From Actinopolymorpha singaporensis (GTDB lineage: Bacteria; Actinomycetota; Actinomycetes; Propionibacteriales; Actinopolymorphaceae): 64,000 bases of DNA. Positions 18,353-25,987 of this stretch are shown in pieces. The stretch is taken from the NCBI RefSeq assembly GCF_900104745.1, contig NZ_LT629732.1, forward strand, positions 4,141,981-4,205,980. Direction: 5' to 3'. Within the stretch, counting starts at the first letter, position 1. Every line of letters begins with the position of its first letter. The translations under genes and the position numbers were made by a program. The notes under the pieces were generated by a model. The model worked only from the letters and a program-made list of their open reading frames with translations, searched no databases and was not told where the DNA came from.

Positions 18353-18754
18353 CCTCGCCGACAAGCGTCACCCTGCGGACTCTGGACTTCGACCGGGTGC
18401 AGGCTGTCGACTTGGGCGGATTTTGGATTTCTCCGGATCGAGCGATTGCCCTGATCTGTGCGGGAAGGACCGGAAAGTCCGGGCCGATGCGACATGGGTT
18501 GGGCGCTGGCGGGCCTTTCGGGACTTTGGTCACTGGCCGATTCCGGCCACGGCCAGACGCCCTTTCGTCGCGGAAACCGAGTGACCATCCTCTCTCACGT
18601 CCGGCCGGCGACTGGTGGTCCTCCGGCTGAGTGCTCAGAGAGGTTCCGTTCCAGTGTTGTCGATCAGCCCACACCGGCAGTGCCCGTTCGGTCACCGACA
18701 GGTCCTCGCCGCCGTCCACACCGGCGCCTTTGCAGCCCACTGCCAGGTGACGCG
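18353..18754. other. Non-coding gap after the oxidoreductase block
   Basis: About 400 bp without a convincing gene. The open frames here on both strands lack a ribosome binding site and coding-like third-position bias. I see no strong hairpin or known RNA element. It may be the promoter region of the small gene at 18755 or the remains of a lost gene. Confidence 0.5.
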
Positions 18755-19006
18755 ATGAAGGCCCGTCCGCCCGCCGAGGCGATATCGGTGATCGGCACCT
18801 TCGATGCGGCCACCGAACGGGATCTGGCCGTGGAGGAGTTGCACTCGGCCGCCCGGGCGCTGCGGTCCCTCGGCGCGAACGAGACGTACGGGGTTCGTCT
18901 CGCCCTTCGCGCCAACACCCTCTGGCTTGTCGTGGTCCACCGCGAGGACATGACCGCCGACGAGGACGACGACCTGTGGCGGGACTGCCTCGGCTTCACG
19001 GCGTGA
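18755..19006 (+). CDS. Small hypothetical protein (83 residues)
   Basis: This short acidic protein begins MKARPPAEAISVIGTFDAATE and ends in an acid-rich DEDDDLW segment. The frame shows strong third-position GC preference, and AGGTGA lies a few bases before ATG 18755. The frame is open to the left but without coding character there. Predicted alpha/beta with no membrane segment or known motif. No function can be assigned. Confidence 0.5.
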   Translation: MKARPPAEAISVIGTFDAATERDLAVEELHSAARALRSLGANETYGVRLALRANTLWLVVVHREDMTADEDDDLWRDCLGFTA

Positions 19007-19149
19007 TGCTGCCGGCACCGGCGCTTGCCTGAAAGATCGGTGGCCTGCACACTTGCGCTCGGCGATGAGGCTCGCCGCCGACCGGGGGCTACCGACCGAC
19101 TGCCTCGACGTATCGGCGTAGAACGACAGCCCAGCAAGGAGATCCGGGC

Positions 19150-19395
19150 ATGAGCCACCAGCACCCGCCAGGTCTTTGCAACTGCCATGCCCCACAGGCT
19201 GCGGCCCACCGGCACCCACCGGGGCTGTGTGCCTGCGACGGGACGGTTCCGGCCGGGGTCGGACATGCCCCGACCGCTCCGCAGGCAGGCGGTCACCGCG
19301 CCGCCGGTCAGCCTTCAGGCGGTGCGATCACTCCGGCGGGACCCGGCTCAGACCTGAATCACCTACAAGCTCCCTGCGGTTCGACCAAGGCCTGA
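19150..19395 (+). CDS. Small His/Cys-repeat protein
   Basis: This 81-residue protein has two copies of a short motif near its N-terminus, HPPGLCNC (residues 5-12) and HPPGLCAC (about 22-29), each followed by a further His or Asp. A Pro/Gly/Ala-rich low-complexity tail ends with another Cys. AAGGAG lies 8 nt upstream of the ATG, the best ribosome binding site in this stretch. The paired CxC and His residues suggest metal or redox chemistry, or a modified-peptide precursor. No maturation enzyme is nearby. Function unknown. Confidence 0.55.
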   Translation: MSHQHPPGLCNCHAPQAAAHRHPPGLCACDGTVPAGVGHAPTAPQAGGHRAAGQPSGGAITPAGPGSDLNHLQAPCGSTKA

Positions 19396-19432
19396 GGAGC
19401 TCCGCGCTGCCGTCACCACGACCGAAACGGGG

Positions 19433-19484
19433 TTGACCCGGGGCGAACCGGATCGGTACCGTCTAATTTGAGAACCGGGTTTCA
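19433..19484 (+). promoter_or_regulatory. Candidate promoter and operator of the ROK operon
   Basis: TTGACC (19433-19438) and TACCGT (19457-19462, a TANNNT -10) are separated by 18 bp. Just downstream, over the expected start of transcription, lies the imperfect palindrome TGAGAACCGGGTTTCA (19469-19484). A repressor bound there would block transcription, so autoregulation by the ROK protein is plausible. Inferred from pattern only. Confidence 0.45.
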
Positions 19485-19531
19485 TAATTTCTGGAGTTCA
19501 CCTGTCCATCCAGGATCCGGCCGGGGCGGCT

Positions 19532-20869
19532 GTGCGGCGGGCCAACGCGGCGGCCTGCCTGGCGGCGTTGCGTGACCAGCAGCGCCCGCTGACCATCGCC
19601 GAGCTCGCGGCCGCGACCGGCCTCGCCCGGCCGACCGTCGAGGCGGTCGTTGGTGACCTGCTCCAGACGGGACCGGTTCGGCCGGCGAAGCCGCAGCGCA
19701 GCGCGGGAGCCGGCCGGCCAGCGCGGGCGTACGCCTTCACCGCCGACGGCGGACGGGTCGCCGGGATCGACATCGGCAGCGACAGCGTGCGGGTCCGGAT
19801 CGCCGACCTGGCAGGCGACATCGTCGGCCGGGCCGAGGCGGACGTACCCGCCGGGATCGACGGCCCGGGCCGGCTCCGGATCGTCCGAAGCACCGTCCGG
19901 CAGGCGGTACGCGCCTCGGGGGCCGACCTCGCCGACCTGCGCGCCGCCGGGCTCGGCGTACCCGGAATCCTCGACCGCGACGGCAGGATCACCCAGAGCC
20001 TGGCGGTGCCGGACTGGATCGGCGTCGACCCGGCGGCCCGGCTCTCGGCGTCCTGGGACTGCCCGGTGCTGGTCGAGAACGACATCAAGCTGGCCGCCCT
20101 GGCCGAACAGCGGCTGCGGGCGGAGCCGGTCGGCAGCACCGAGCCGGATCCCGGCACCGGCCACCAGGACGACCTGATCTTCCTGCAGATCGGCCACCGG
20201 ATCTCGACCGCGCTGATCCTGAACGGCGCGATCCTCCAGGGCCGGCACCGGCTGGCCGGCGAGCTGGGAAGCCTGCGCGGGATGCGCTGGACCAAGTCGT
20301 CCAGGCGCGGCCGGCTGCAGTGGCGTACCGGGCGTACGGGGGAGCAGGTGTTCGCCAGGGCGCGTGACGGCGACCAGCAGGCCGCCGCCGAGATCAGCGA
20401 CTTCTGCGCCGAGATCGCCCCGATGATCGCGACCATCGCGCTGACCGTCGACCCGGCGCTGATCGTCATCGGCGGTGGACTGTCCCGGGCCGGCGACGAA
20501 CTGCTCGCACCGTTGACCGGGGCCGTCCACCACATGCTGATGACCGACGACAAACCGGTGATCACCACGTCGCTGTTGAAGTCCAGCGGAACACTCTGCG
20601 GCGCCCTCGGTTCCACCTTCGAGGCCCACTCTGCACGGATCCTCGGAGTGCCCCGCGTGCCCATCCGTTGGCATCGCTGGCCCGGCACGTTCGACGGCCC
20701 ACCGTCCGACGGCCCGCCGTCCGACCCTGCCGCGCCCGACCCTGCCGCGCCCGACGACGCCGGCCCCGACGACGCCGTCTCCGACGTACTCCTGCCCGAC
20801 GCAACCAGATCCCACGCACCGGCCGTTCCGTCAGTGCCCGCCCGATCGACGAGAAGGATGTCCAGATGA
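19532..20869 (+). CDS. ROK-family transcriptional regulator
   Basis: This protein has an N-terminal winged helix-turn-helix (LTIAELAAATGLARPTVEAVV) and a ROK sugar-kinase-like domain (VAGIDIGSDSVRVRIAD, LGVPGILDRDG, LVENDIKLAALAE). It probably represses its own operon and responds to a sugar. The annotated GTG 19532 has no ribosome binding site, but coding character continues upstream to a CTG at 19502 that follows GGAG at good spacing; the true start may be that rare codon. The C-terminus carries an unusual Asp/Pro-rich tail of about 50 residues after the fold ends. The stop overlaps the next start (ATGA). Confidence 0.88.
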   Translation: MRRANAAACLAALRDQQRPLTIAELAAATGLARPTVEAVVGDLLQTGPVRPAKPQRSAGAGRPARAYAFTADGGRVAGIDIGSDSVRVRIADLAGDIVGRAEADVPAGIDGPGRLRIVRSTVRQAVRASGADLADLRAAGLGVPGILDRDGRITQSLAVPDWIGVDPAARLSASWDCPVLVENDIKLAALAEQRLRAEPVGSTEPDPGTGHQDDLIFLQIGHRISTALILNGAILQGRHRLAGELGSLRGMRWTKSSRRGRLQWRTGRTGEQVFARARDGDQQAAAEISDFCAEIAPMIATIALTVDPALIVIGGGLSRAGDELLAPLTGAVHHMLMTDDKPVITTSLLKSSGTLCGALGSTFEAHSARILGVPRVPIRWHRWPGTFDGPPSDGPPSDPAAPDPAAPDDAGPDDAVSDVLLPDATRSHAPAVPSVPARSTRRMSR

Positions 20870-21750
20870 AGTTCGGATTCAGTTCCTACAGCTTCCACCA
20901 GCGGCTCAGCACAGGGGAGATGACCCTCTTCGACGTCATCGACTGGATCGCCGACAGCGAGGGCGAGCACCTCGAACTGGCCTCGATCTACTCCGGCGCG
21001 GACAGCCCGGTTCCCAACACCGACTCCGACCCGGCGTTCGTCGACAAGGTCGCCGAGCACGCGGCCAACCGCGGCGTCACGCTGTCCAACATGGCGATCG
21101 GCGCGAGCTTCCTCGGCGACGAGGCCGAGAACGCGGCCGAGGTGAAGCGGGTCAAGGCCCACATCGACCTCATCGAACGGCTGGGCATCAAGCTGATGCG
21201 CCACGACGTGGTCGCACATGCCGGAATCCAGGGCGACGACACACCGGCGTTCGAGGCCGCGCTGCCGAAGATCGTCAAGGCGGCAAAGGAAATCGCGCAG
21301 TACGCCGCGACGAAGGGCATCACCACCAGCCTGGAGAACCACGGCTTCTTCGTCCAGAGCAGCGACCGCGTACGCCGGATCGTGCACGCCGTCGACGAGC
21401 CCAACTTCAAGACCACGTTGGACATCGGGAACTTCCTCTGCGTCGACGAGGACCCGACGGTCGCAGTCCCGTCCAACCTCCCGTACGCCATGATCGTTCA
21501 TTTCAAGGACTTCTACGTCCGGCCGGCCGGCCGCAACCCCGGCGAGGGCTGGTTCCGCAGCCGGGGCGGCAAGTACCTCCGTGGCGCGATCGTCGGAAAC
21601 GGCGACCTCGACACCTGGAGCGTCGCGAAGTCGATCAAGGAGTCCGGCTACGACGGGTTCGCCTCGATCGAGTTCGAGGGTCACGAGGACTGCCTGATCG
21701 GCTGCAGCCGCGGCATCGCAAACGCCAAGCGCATCTACGCCGAGGCCTGA
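20866..21750 (+). CDS. Sugar phosphate isomerase/epimerase (xylose-isomerase-like TIM barrel)
   Basis: This 294-residue AP-endonuclease-2-fold protein shows the usual metal and catalytic ligands: Glu in SLENHG, Asp in TLDIGN, His in IVHFKD and Glu in IEFEG. Such proteins isomerise or epimerise sugars or inositols, or act as dehydratases. AAGGA lies 7 nt before ATG 20866, and the start overlaps the ROK stop codon, so the two genes are coupled. It is followed by a Gfo/Idh/MocA oxidoreductase gene, a common pairing in inositol and keto-sugar breakdown. Confidence 0.9.
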   Translation: MKFGFSSYSFHQRLSTGEMTLFDVIDWIADSEGEHLELASIYSGADSPVPNTDSDPAFVDKVAEHAANRGVTLSNMAIGASFLGDEAENAAEVKRVKAHIDLIERLGIKLMRHDVVAHAGIQGDDTPAFEAALPKIVKAAKEIAQYAATKGITTSLENHGFFVQSSDRVRRIVHAVDEPNFKTTLDIGNFLCVDEDPTVAVPSNLPYAMIVHFKDFYVRPAGRNPGEGWFRSRGGKYLRGAIVGNGDLDTWSVAKSIKESGYDGFASIEFEGHEDCLIGCSRGIANAKRIYAEA

Positions 21751-21796
21751 ACCAGCCAGCCGTTCACGTCAAGAACTGTTCCACACAAGGAGAGTC

Positions 21797-22855
21797 ATGC
21801 AGAAGGTAAGGATCGGCGTCGTCGGGGTCGGTAGCATCGCCGCGTTGCATCTCAAGGCCTACCAGGGAAATCCGCGCGCCGAACTCGTCGCCGTCGCCGA
21901 CATCAACGCCGACCGGGCCGCCTCGGTGGCCAAGCAGTGGGGTGCCGCCAGGTCCTACAGCGACGCGGCCGAGTTGTTCGCCGACCCCGACGTCGACGCG
22001 GTGAGCATCTGCACCTGGAACAACTCCCACGCCGAGCTCGCCATCGCCGCGGTCCAGGCCGGCAAGCACGTGCTGGTCGAGAAGCCCATGAGCCGCACCT
22101 ACGCCGAGGCGCAACGGCTCGAGGACGTGGTGAACGCGCACGACCGCGTCGTCCAGGTCGGTTTCGTACGACGGCACTCCTCGAACTGCCGGGTGCTGAA
22201 GTCGTTCATCGACGCCGGCGACCTCGGTGACATCTACTACGCCAAGGCCAGCTGCATCCGCCGGATGGGCAACCCTGGTGGGTGGTTCGCCAACAAGGCG
22301 ATCTCCGGCGGCGGGCCGCTGATCGACATCGGCGTGCACGTGATCGACCTGTGCTGGTACCTCATGGGGACGCCGCGGGTGACGTCGGTCAGCGCCAACA
22401 CCTACGAGAAGCTCGGCAACCGGTCCAACATCACCACCCTGCCGCGGTACCAGGTGGCCGACTACGACCCGACGAAGAACGACGTCGAGGACATGGCCAA
22501 CGCCCTTGTCCGGTTCGAGAACGGCGCGTCGCTGATCATGGACACGTCGTTCTCGCTGCACGCCACGAGCGACTCGCTCAACGTGTCGGTGTACGGCGAC
22601 AAGGGCGGGGCGGACCTGGAGCCGAAGCTGCAGATCGCCTCGGAGAAGCATGAGACGGTCCTGAACCTGACGCCGCAGATCGGGTTCGAGTCGTTCGACC
22701 TCGACGACGGCTTCGGCCACGAGATCGAGAACTTCGTGGCGGCCTGCCTGGGTGAGGCCGAGAGCATCGCGCCGGCCTGGCAGGGCGCGGAGATGATGAA
22801 GATCCTGGACGGCGTCTACACCTCCGCCGCCCAGGGCAAGGAAGTCCAGATCTGA
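21797..22855 (+). CDS. Gfo/Idh/MocA-family oxidoreductase
   Basis: This 352-residue NAD(P)-dependent sugar or inositol dehydrogenase-like protein has a Rossmann motif at the N-terminus (IGVVGVGSIAALHL), the hallmark EKP (VLVEKPMSRT), and a C-terminal beta-sheet domain with GGGPLIDIGVHVIDLCWYLMG carrying the Asp/His pair. A strong AAGGAG lies before the ATG. Together with the TIM-barrel isomerase and ROK regulator it forms a compact sugar catabolic operon. A terminator-like hairpin follows. Confidence 0.93.
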   Translation: MQKVRIGVVGVGSIAALHLKAYQGNPRAELVAVADINADRAASVAKQWGAARSYSDAAELFADPDVDAVSICTWNNSHAELAIAAVQAGKHVLVEKPMSRTYAEAQRLEDVVNAHDRVVQVGFVRRHSSNCRVLKSFIDAGDLGDIYYAKASCIRRMGNPGGWFANKAISGGGPLIDIGVHVIDLCWYLMGTPRVTSVSANTYEKLGNRSNITTLPRYQVADYDPTKNDVEDMANALVRFENGASLIMDTSFSLHATSDSLNVSVYGDKGGADLEPKLQIASEKHETVLNLTPQIGFESFDLDDGFGHEIENFVAACLGEAESIAPAWQGAEMMKILDGVYTSAAQGKEVQI

Positions 22856-22878
22856 CCTTCTCCACAGGCCTGGACGTC

Positions 22879-22917
22879 GGGGCGCTCGCGAGCGGACAAG
22901 CCGCCGGCGGGCGCCCC
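22879..22917 (+). terminator. Terminator-like hairpin after the ROK operon
   Basis: Perfect 7-bp arms GGGGCGC and GCGCCCC enclose a 25-nt loop just downstream of the oxidoreductase gene. No T-tract follows. It separates the sugar operon from nadE. Confidence 0.5.
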
Positions 22918-23017
22918 TGCCGTTGGCCGAGACTGTCCTCGACGTGTACGGCTCCCGACCCGACGGCTGTACCGAACGGCGAGCGGCGTCGACGCCGAGG
23001 TCCTGCTCGACGGCCGA

Positions 23018-23023
23018 TACATT
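23018..23023 (+). promoter_or_regulatory. Candidate -10 box of a leaderless nadE transcript
   Basis: TACATT fits the actinobacterial TANNNT -10. It directly abuts ATG 23024 and ends 7 nt before an in-frame GTG at 23030. No ribosome binding site precedes either codon. Transcription starting at the GTG would give a leaderless mRNA, which is common in actinomycetes. No convincing -35 is seen. Confidence 0.4.
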
Positions 23024-23899
23024 ATGCCGGTGGCGAACCTACGTGATCAGATCCGTGCCGAGCTCGGCATCAGGACGACCATCACACCCAAGCTCGAGAT
23101 CCGGCAGCGGATCGACTTCCTCAAGGACTACCTTCGGTCGGTTCCGGCCAGGGGATACGTGCTGGGGATCAGCGGCGGCCAGGACAGCACCCTCGCCGGC
23201 CGACTGTGCCAGCTGGCCTGTGAGGAGTTGCGTGCCGAGGGACCCGACGCGACGTTCGTCGCGGTGCGGTTGCCGTACGGCGTGCAGGCGGACGAGGACG
23301 ACGCGCAGGTCGCGCTGAAGTTCATCCAGCCCGACCGTTCGATCACCGTGAACGTCAAGCCCGGCGCGGACGCCGTGGCCGCCGAGACGGCGACGGGGAT
23401 GCGCGAACTGCTAGGCCCCGAGCCCGGGCTGCGGGACTTCGTTCGCGGCAACATCAAGGCCCGCGAGCGCATGGTGATCCAGTACTCCGTCGCCGGCCAG
23501 CTGAACCTCCTCGTCGTGGGCACCGACCACGCCGCCGAGGCGGTCACCGGCTTCTTCACCAAGTACGGCGACGGCGGAGTCGACCTGACCCCGCTGACGG
23601 GCCTGACCAAGCGTCAGGGCGCCGCGCTTCTGCAGGAGTTGGGAGCACCCGCGAGTGTGTGGAAGAAGGTGCCGACCGCCGACCTGGAGGACGACCGCCC
23701 CGCACTTCCAGACGAGGTGGCGCTCGGTGTGACGTACGCCCAGATCGACGACTACCTGGAAGGCGCCGACGTCGCCCCGGAAGTGGCGGCACGGCTGGAG
23801 TCCGCCTACCTCGCCACCCGGCACAAGCGGACCGCCCCGGTCACCCCGCTCGACGACTGGTGGCGCGCCGGACCGAGCGCCGACGCGCCGTCACACTGA
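23024..23899 (+). CDS. nadE: Ammonia-dependent NAD+ synthetase
   Basis: This protein of up to 291 residues catalyses the last step of NAD biosynthesis, amidating nicotinic acid adenine dinucleotide with ATP and ammonia. It has the PP-loop SGGQDS (residues 50-55), the downstream [23 protein letters not shown] signature and [14 protein letters not shown]. There is no glutaminase domain, so it is the short, E. coli-type enzyme. It appears to be a monocistronic housekeeping gene between a sugar operon and the SARP-like regulators. ATG 23024 and GTG 23030 are both possible starts; neither has a ribosome binding site. Confidence 0.95.
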   Translation: MPVANLRDQIRAELGIRTTITPKLEIRQRIDFLKDYLRSVPARGYVLGISGGQDSTLAGRLCQLACEELRAEGPDATFVAVRLPYGVQADEDDAQVALKFIQPDRSITVNVKPGADAVAAETATGMRELLGPEPGLRDFVRGNIKARERMVIQYSVAGQLNLLVVGTDHAAEAVTGFFTKYGDGGVDLTPLTGLTKRQGAALLQELGAPASVWKKVPTADLEDDRPALPDEVALGVTYAQIDDYLEGADVAPEVAARLESAYLATRHKRTAPVTPLDDWWRAGPSADAPSH

Positions 23900-23901
23900 C
23901 G
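23887..23901. promoter_or_regulatory. 15-bp inverted repeat before the first SARP-like gene
   Basis: CCGTCACACTGACGG has perfect 6-bp arms around CAC. It overlaps the nadE stop codon and lies about 45 bp before the SARP-like gene. The arm TGACGG is also the core of the direct repeats in front of the eCIS operons, which may be chance. It could be an operator or a short hairpin. Confidence 0.3.
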
Positions 23902-23942
23902 GAGGTCTGCCCTGAACGGCGTCGCGTCCCGCCATTGACGCG

Positions 23943-24803
23943 ATGATCGTCAAGCACTACTTCTTCATCAAGAAGGTTGGTGTGCGGTCGGGTCCGCGGG
24001 TCCTTGACCGACGAAGTGGTGGTTGGGGGGCTGCAGCGGTGGGTGCTGTGCCGGCATCGTGTGTGCGGCTTCGGCTGCTGGGTCGCTTCGCGGTGGCGGT
24101 CGACGGGTCCTCGCTGTCGGTCTCCCGAACCGGCCAGCGGCTGCTCGCACGGCTCGCGCTGAACGAAGGGGTCGAGGACAGGGGCGTGCTGGCCGGAGCG
24201 CTGTGGCCGGAGCATGCGGGGGCCAGGGCGCAGGCGAATCTGCGCGGCGCCGTCTGGCGGTTGCCGGCGGCCCTGCATCGGCGCCTGCGGCTCGGAGCAG
24301 GCATGCTGGCGTTCGACGATGGCTGGGACGTCGACCTGCACGCGTCCGAGCGGCTGGCCGGCGCCGCCGCGCCAGACCTCTCCCGGCGGCCGGACGGTCT
24401 GCCGGCGTCCTCGGTGTTCCGGCACGACCTGCTCCCGGACTGGGACGAACCGTGGCTGCTCCTGCATCGCGAGCGATACCGCCAGTTGCGGCTGCACGCA
24501 CTCGAGAACCTCGCTCGGCAACACCTCGACGCAAACCGCCCGTTCGACGCCGCCGACTGCGCACTGCTCGCGATCGCCTCCGAACCACTACGCGAGAGCG
24601 CCCAGCGGCTGCTGGTACGCAGCCACCTCGCGGCAGGGAACCGAGCCGCTGCCCTGGCCAGCTACGAGCGGTTCCGTCGTCTGCTCGCCGACGAGCTCGG
24701 CGTCGTGCCCGGCCCGGAGCTCACCGACCTGGTGCGCGGCGTCGGGCACGTACGCCCGGCCGACGGCGATCATCGAAACCATGCGGCGATGCCTCCGAGG
24801 TGA
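23943..24803 (+). CDS. SARP-like regulator with BTAD domain (first of a tandem pair)
   Basis: This protein of up to 286 residues has an OmpR-type winged-helix region (VRLRLLGRFAVAVDGSSLSV to ARAQANLRGAVWRLP) followed by a bacterial transcriptional activation domain of helical repeats (HALENLARQHLDANRPFDAADCALLAIASEPLRESAQRLLVRSHLAAGNR). SARPs activate pathway genes by binding 11-bp-period direct repeats near -35. The N-terminal 35 residues are unlike the family, so GTG 24048 is a likely alternative start. It is a paralogue of the protein encoded at 25122. Neighbourhood suggests control of the eCIS genes downstream. Confidence 0.85.
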   Translation: MIVKHYFFIKKVGVRSGPRVLDRRSGGWGAAAVGAVPASCVRLRLLGRFAVAVDGSSLSVSRTGQRLLARLALNEGVEDRGVLAGALWPEHAGARAQANLRGAVWRLPAALHRRLRLGAGMLAFDDGWDVDLHASERLAGAAAPDLSRRPDGLPASSVFRHDLLPDWDEPWLLLHRERYRQLRLHALENLARQHLDANRPFDAADCALLAIASEPLRESAQRLLVRSHLAAGNRAAALASYERFRRLLADELGVVPGPELTDLVRGVGHVRPADGDHRNHAAMPPR

Positions 24804-24838
24804 CGGCGCGGCGACGCCCTGCGACGCACACTGCTGGG

Positions 24839-25042
24839 GTGCGAGAGCCAAGCACGGCGGACGCGGCCTGCATCGTGCGGGTGTGGGTCGAGCCGAGTGA
24901 CCGTGCACTGCGTGGCCGGGTCGAGTCGGTGCCAGGGGATGCGGCGGTGGTGGCTCGCGGGGTGGAGGAGCTGGTAGCCGCCGTACGTGACCAACTGGAA
25001 CGGCTGGAGCGACTGTTGGAGCACGAGACCGGCACACAGTGA
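24839..25042 (+). CDS. Small hypothetical protein between the SARP-like genes
   Basis: This 67-residue protein starts at GTG 24839. The segment CIVRVWVEPSDRALRGRVESVPGD looks like a small beta-hairpin, and the rest is a leucine-rich amphipathic helix (VEELVAAVRDQLERLERLLE). Third-position GC bias supports coding, but the ribosome binding site is poor. It sits 35 bp after the first SARP-like gene and 80 bp before the second. It might modulate one of them through its coiled coil, but this is only inferred from position. Confidence 0.55.
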   Translation: MREPSTADAACIVRVWVEPSDRALRGRVESVPGDAAVVARGVEELVAAVRDQLERLERLLEHETGTQ

Positions 25043-25121
25043 CCACCGACGTTTGTGCGACGCGGTCGCGACGCCGGCACGACGGCGTCGCTGCCTCGAC
25101 GAGACGGTTCGAAGACGACGC

Positions 25122-25943
25122 ATGCAGATACTCGCCGTTGTGACCGAACCTTCTGTTCCAGCGGTACGACTGCAACTGCTCGGCGGATTCGAGTTGCGGG
25201 TGGACGATGCGGTCGTCGAGGTCAAACCGGCCCCCCAGCGACTGATGGCACTGCTCGCGCTCGCGGGTGCCGCGGTCGAGCGGACCTTCGCCGCCGAGCA
25301 GCTGTGGCCCGACGCGTCTCGTGAGCGGGCCCAGGCGAACCTCCGTACGACGGTGTGGCGGCTGCGGCATGTCTCGTGCGAGCTGGTGGCGAGTTCGAAG
25401 ACGCACGTCCGGCTCGCCGCCCAGGTGTGGGTCGACGTTCGGGAAGGGCTGGCCGAGGTGCAGCGAGCCGACCCGGCTGCCGTGCTGCGGACGGTGGGTC
25501 TGGAGGCGACGCTGCTCGCCGACCTACTCCCGGACTGGTACGACGACTGGCTTGAGACAGAGCGCGAGCGTATCCGCCAGCTCCGGCTGGCCGGACTGGA
25601 GCGCTGCGGGGAGCAGCTGTTGGCCGCAGGGCACCCGGCGGACGGCATCCAGCTCGGGCTGCGGGCGGCCGCCATCGAGCCGCTTCGGGAGAGCGCACAA
25701 CGGCTGGTGATCCGCTGTCATCTCGCCGAGGGGAACCTCGTGGAGGCGGTTCGGCAGTACCAGAGATTCGCCGCCCTCCTGGGCCGCGAACTGGGAGCGG
25801 CCCCGTCGGCCCGAATGACCGACCTGATCCACCGGCCGGCTCCGGGAGGCCACGGGAGAAGGCATCCCCTCTGTGGAGATCACGAATCGTCCGGGGAAGA
25901 CGAGCACGAAGGTGTCCCGGCTGTTCCGGCGTTCGTCCGATGA
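25122..25943 (+). CDS. SARP-like regulator with BTAD domain (second of a tandem pair)
   Basis: This 273-residue protein has the same layout as the one encoded at 23943: winged helix (VRLQLLGGFELRVDDAVVEV to ERAQANLRTTVWRLRHV) and BTAD repeats (LAGLERCGEQLLAAGHPADGIQLGLRAAAIEPLRESAQRLVIRCHLAEGN). The C-terminal 40 residues are low complexity. Its stop codon lies 45 bp before the preferred start of a DUF4157-like gene, and an earlier in-frame ATG of that gene overlaps the stop. The regulator is therefore tied to the first cargo-type gene of the eCIS region and is a prime candidate to activate it. Confidence 0.87.
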   Translation: MQILAVVTEPSVPAVRLQLLGGFELRVDDAVVEVKPAPQRLMALLALAGAAVERTFAAEQLWPDASRERAQANLRTTVWRLRHVSCELVASSKTHVRLAAQVWVDVREGLAEVQRADPAAVLRTVGLEATLLADLLPDWYDDWLETERERIRQLRLAGLERCGEQLLAAGHPADGIQLGLRAAAIEPLRESAQRLVIRCHLAEGNLVEAVRQYQRFAALLGRELGAAPSARMTDLIHRPAPGGHGRRHPLCGDHESSGEDEHEGVPAVPAFVR

Positions 25944-25987
25944 GGAGTCGCGAAGACCGCGTACATGCGCTAGCCCGGAGAACGCCC

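Noticed and set aside
18336-18740. A 134-codon minus-strand frame in the gap after the oxidoreductase block
   Set aside because: No ribosome binding site, no third-position bias and no motif.
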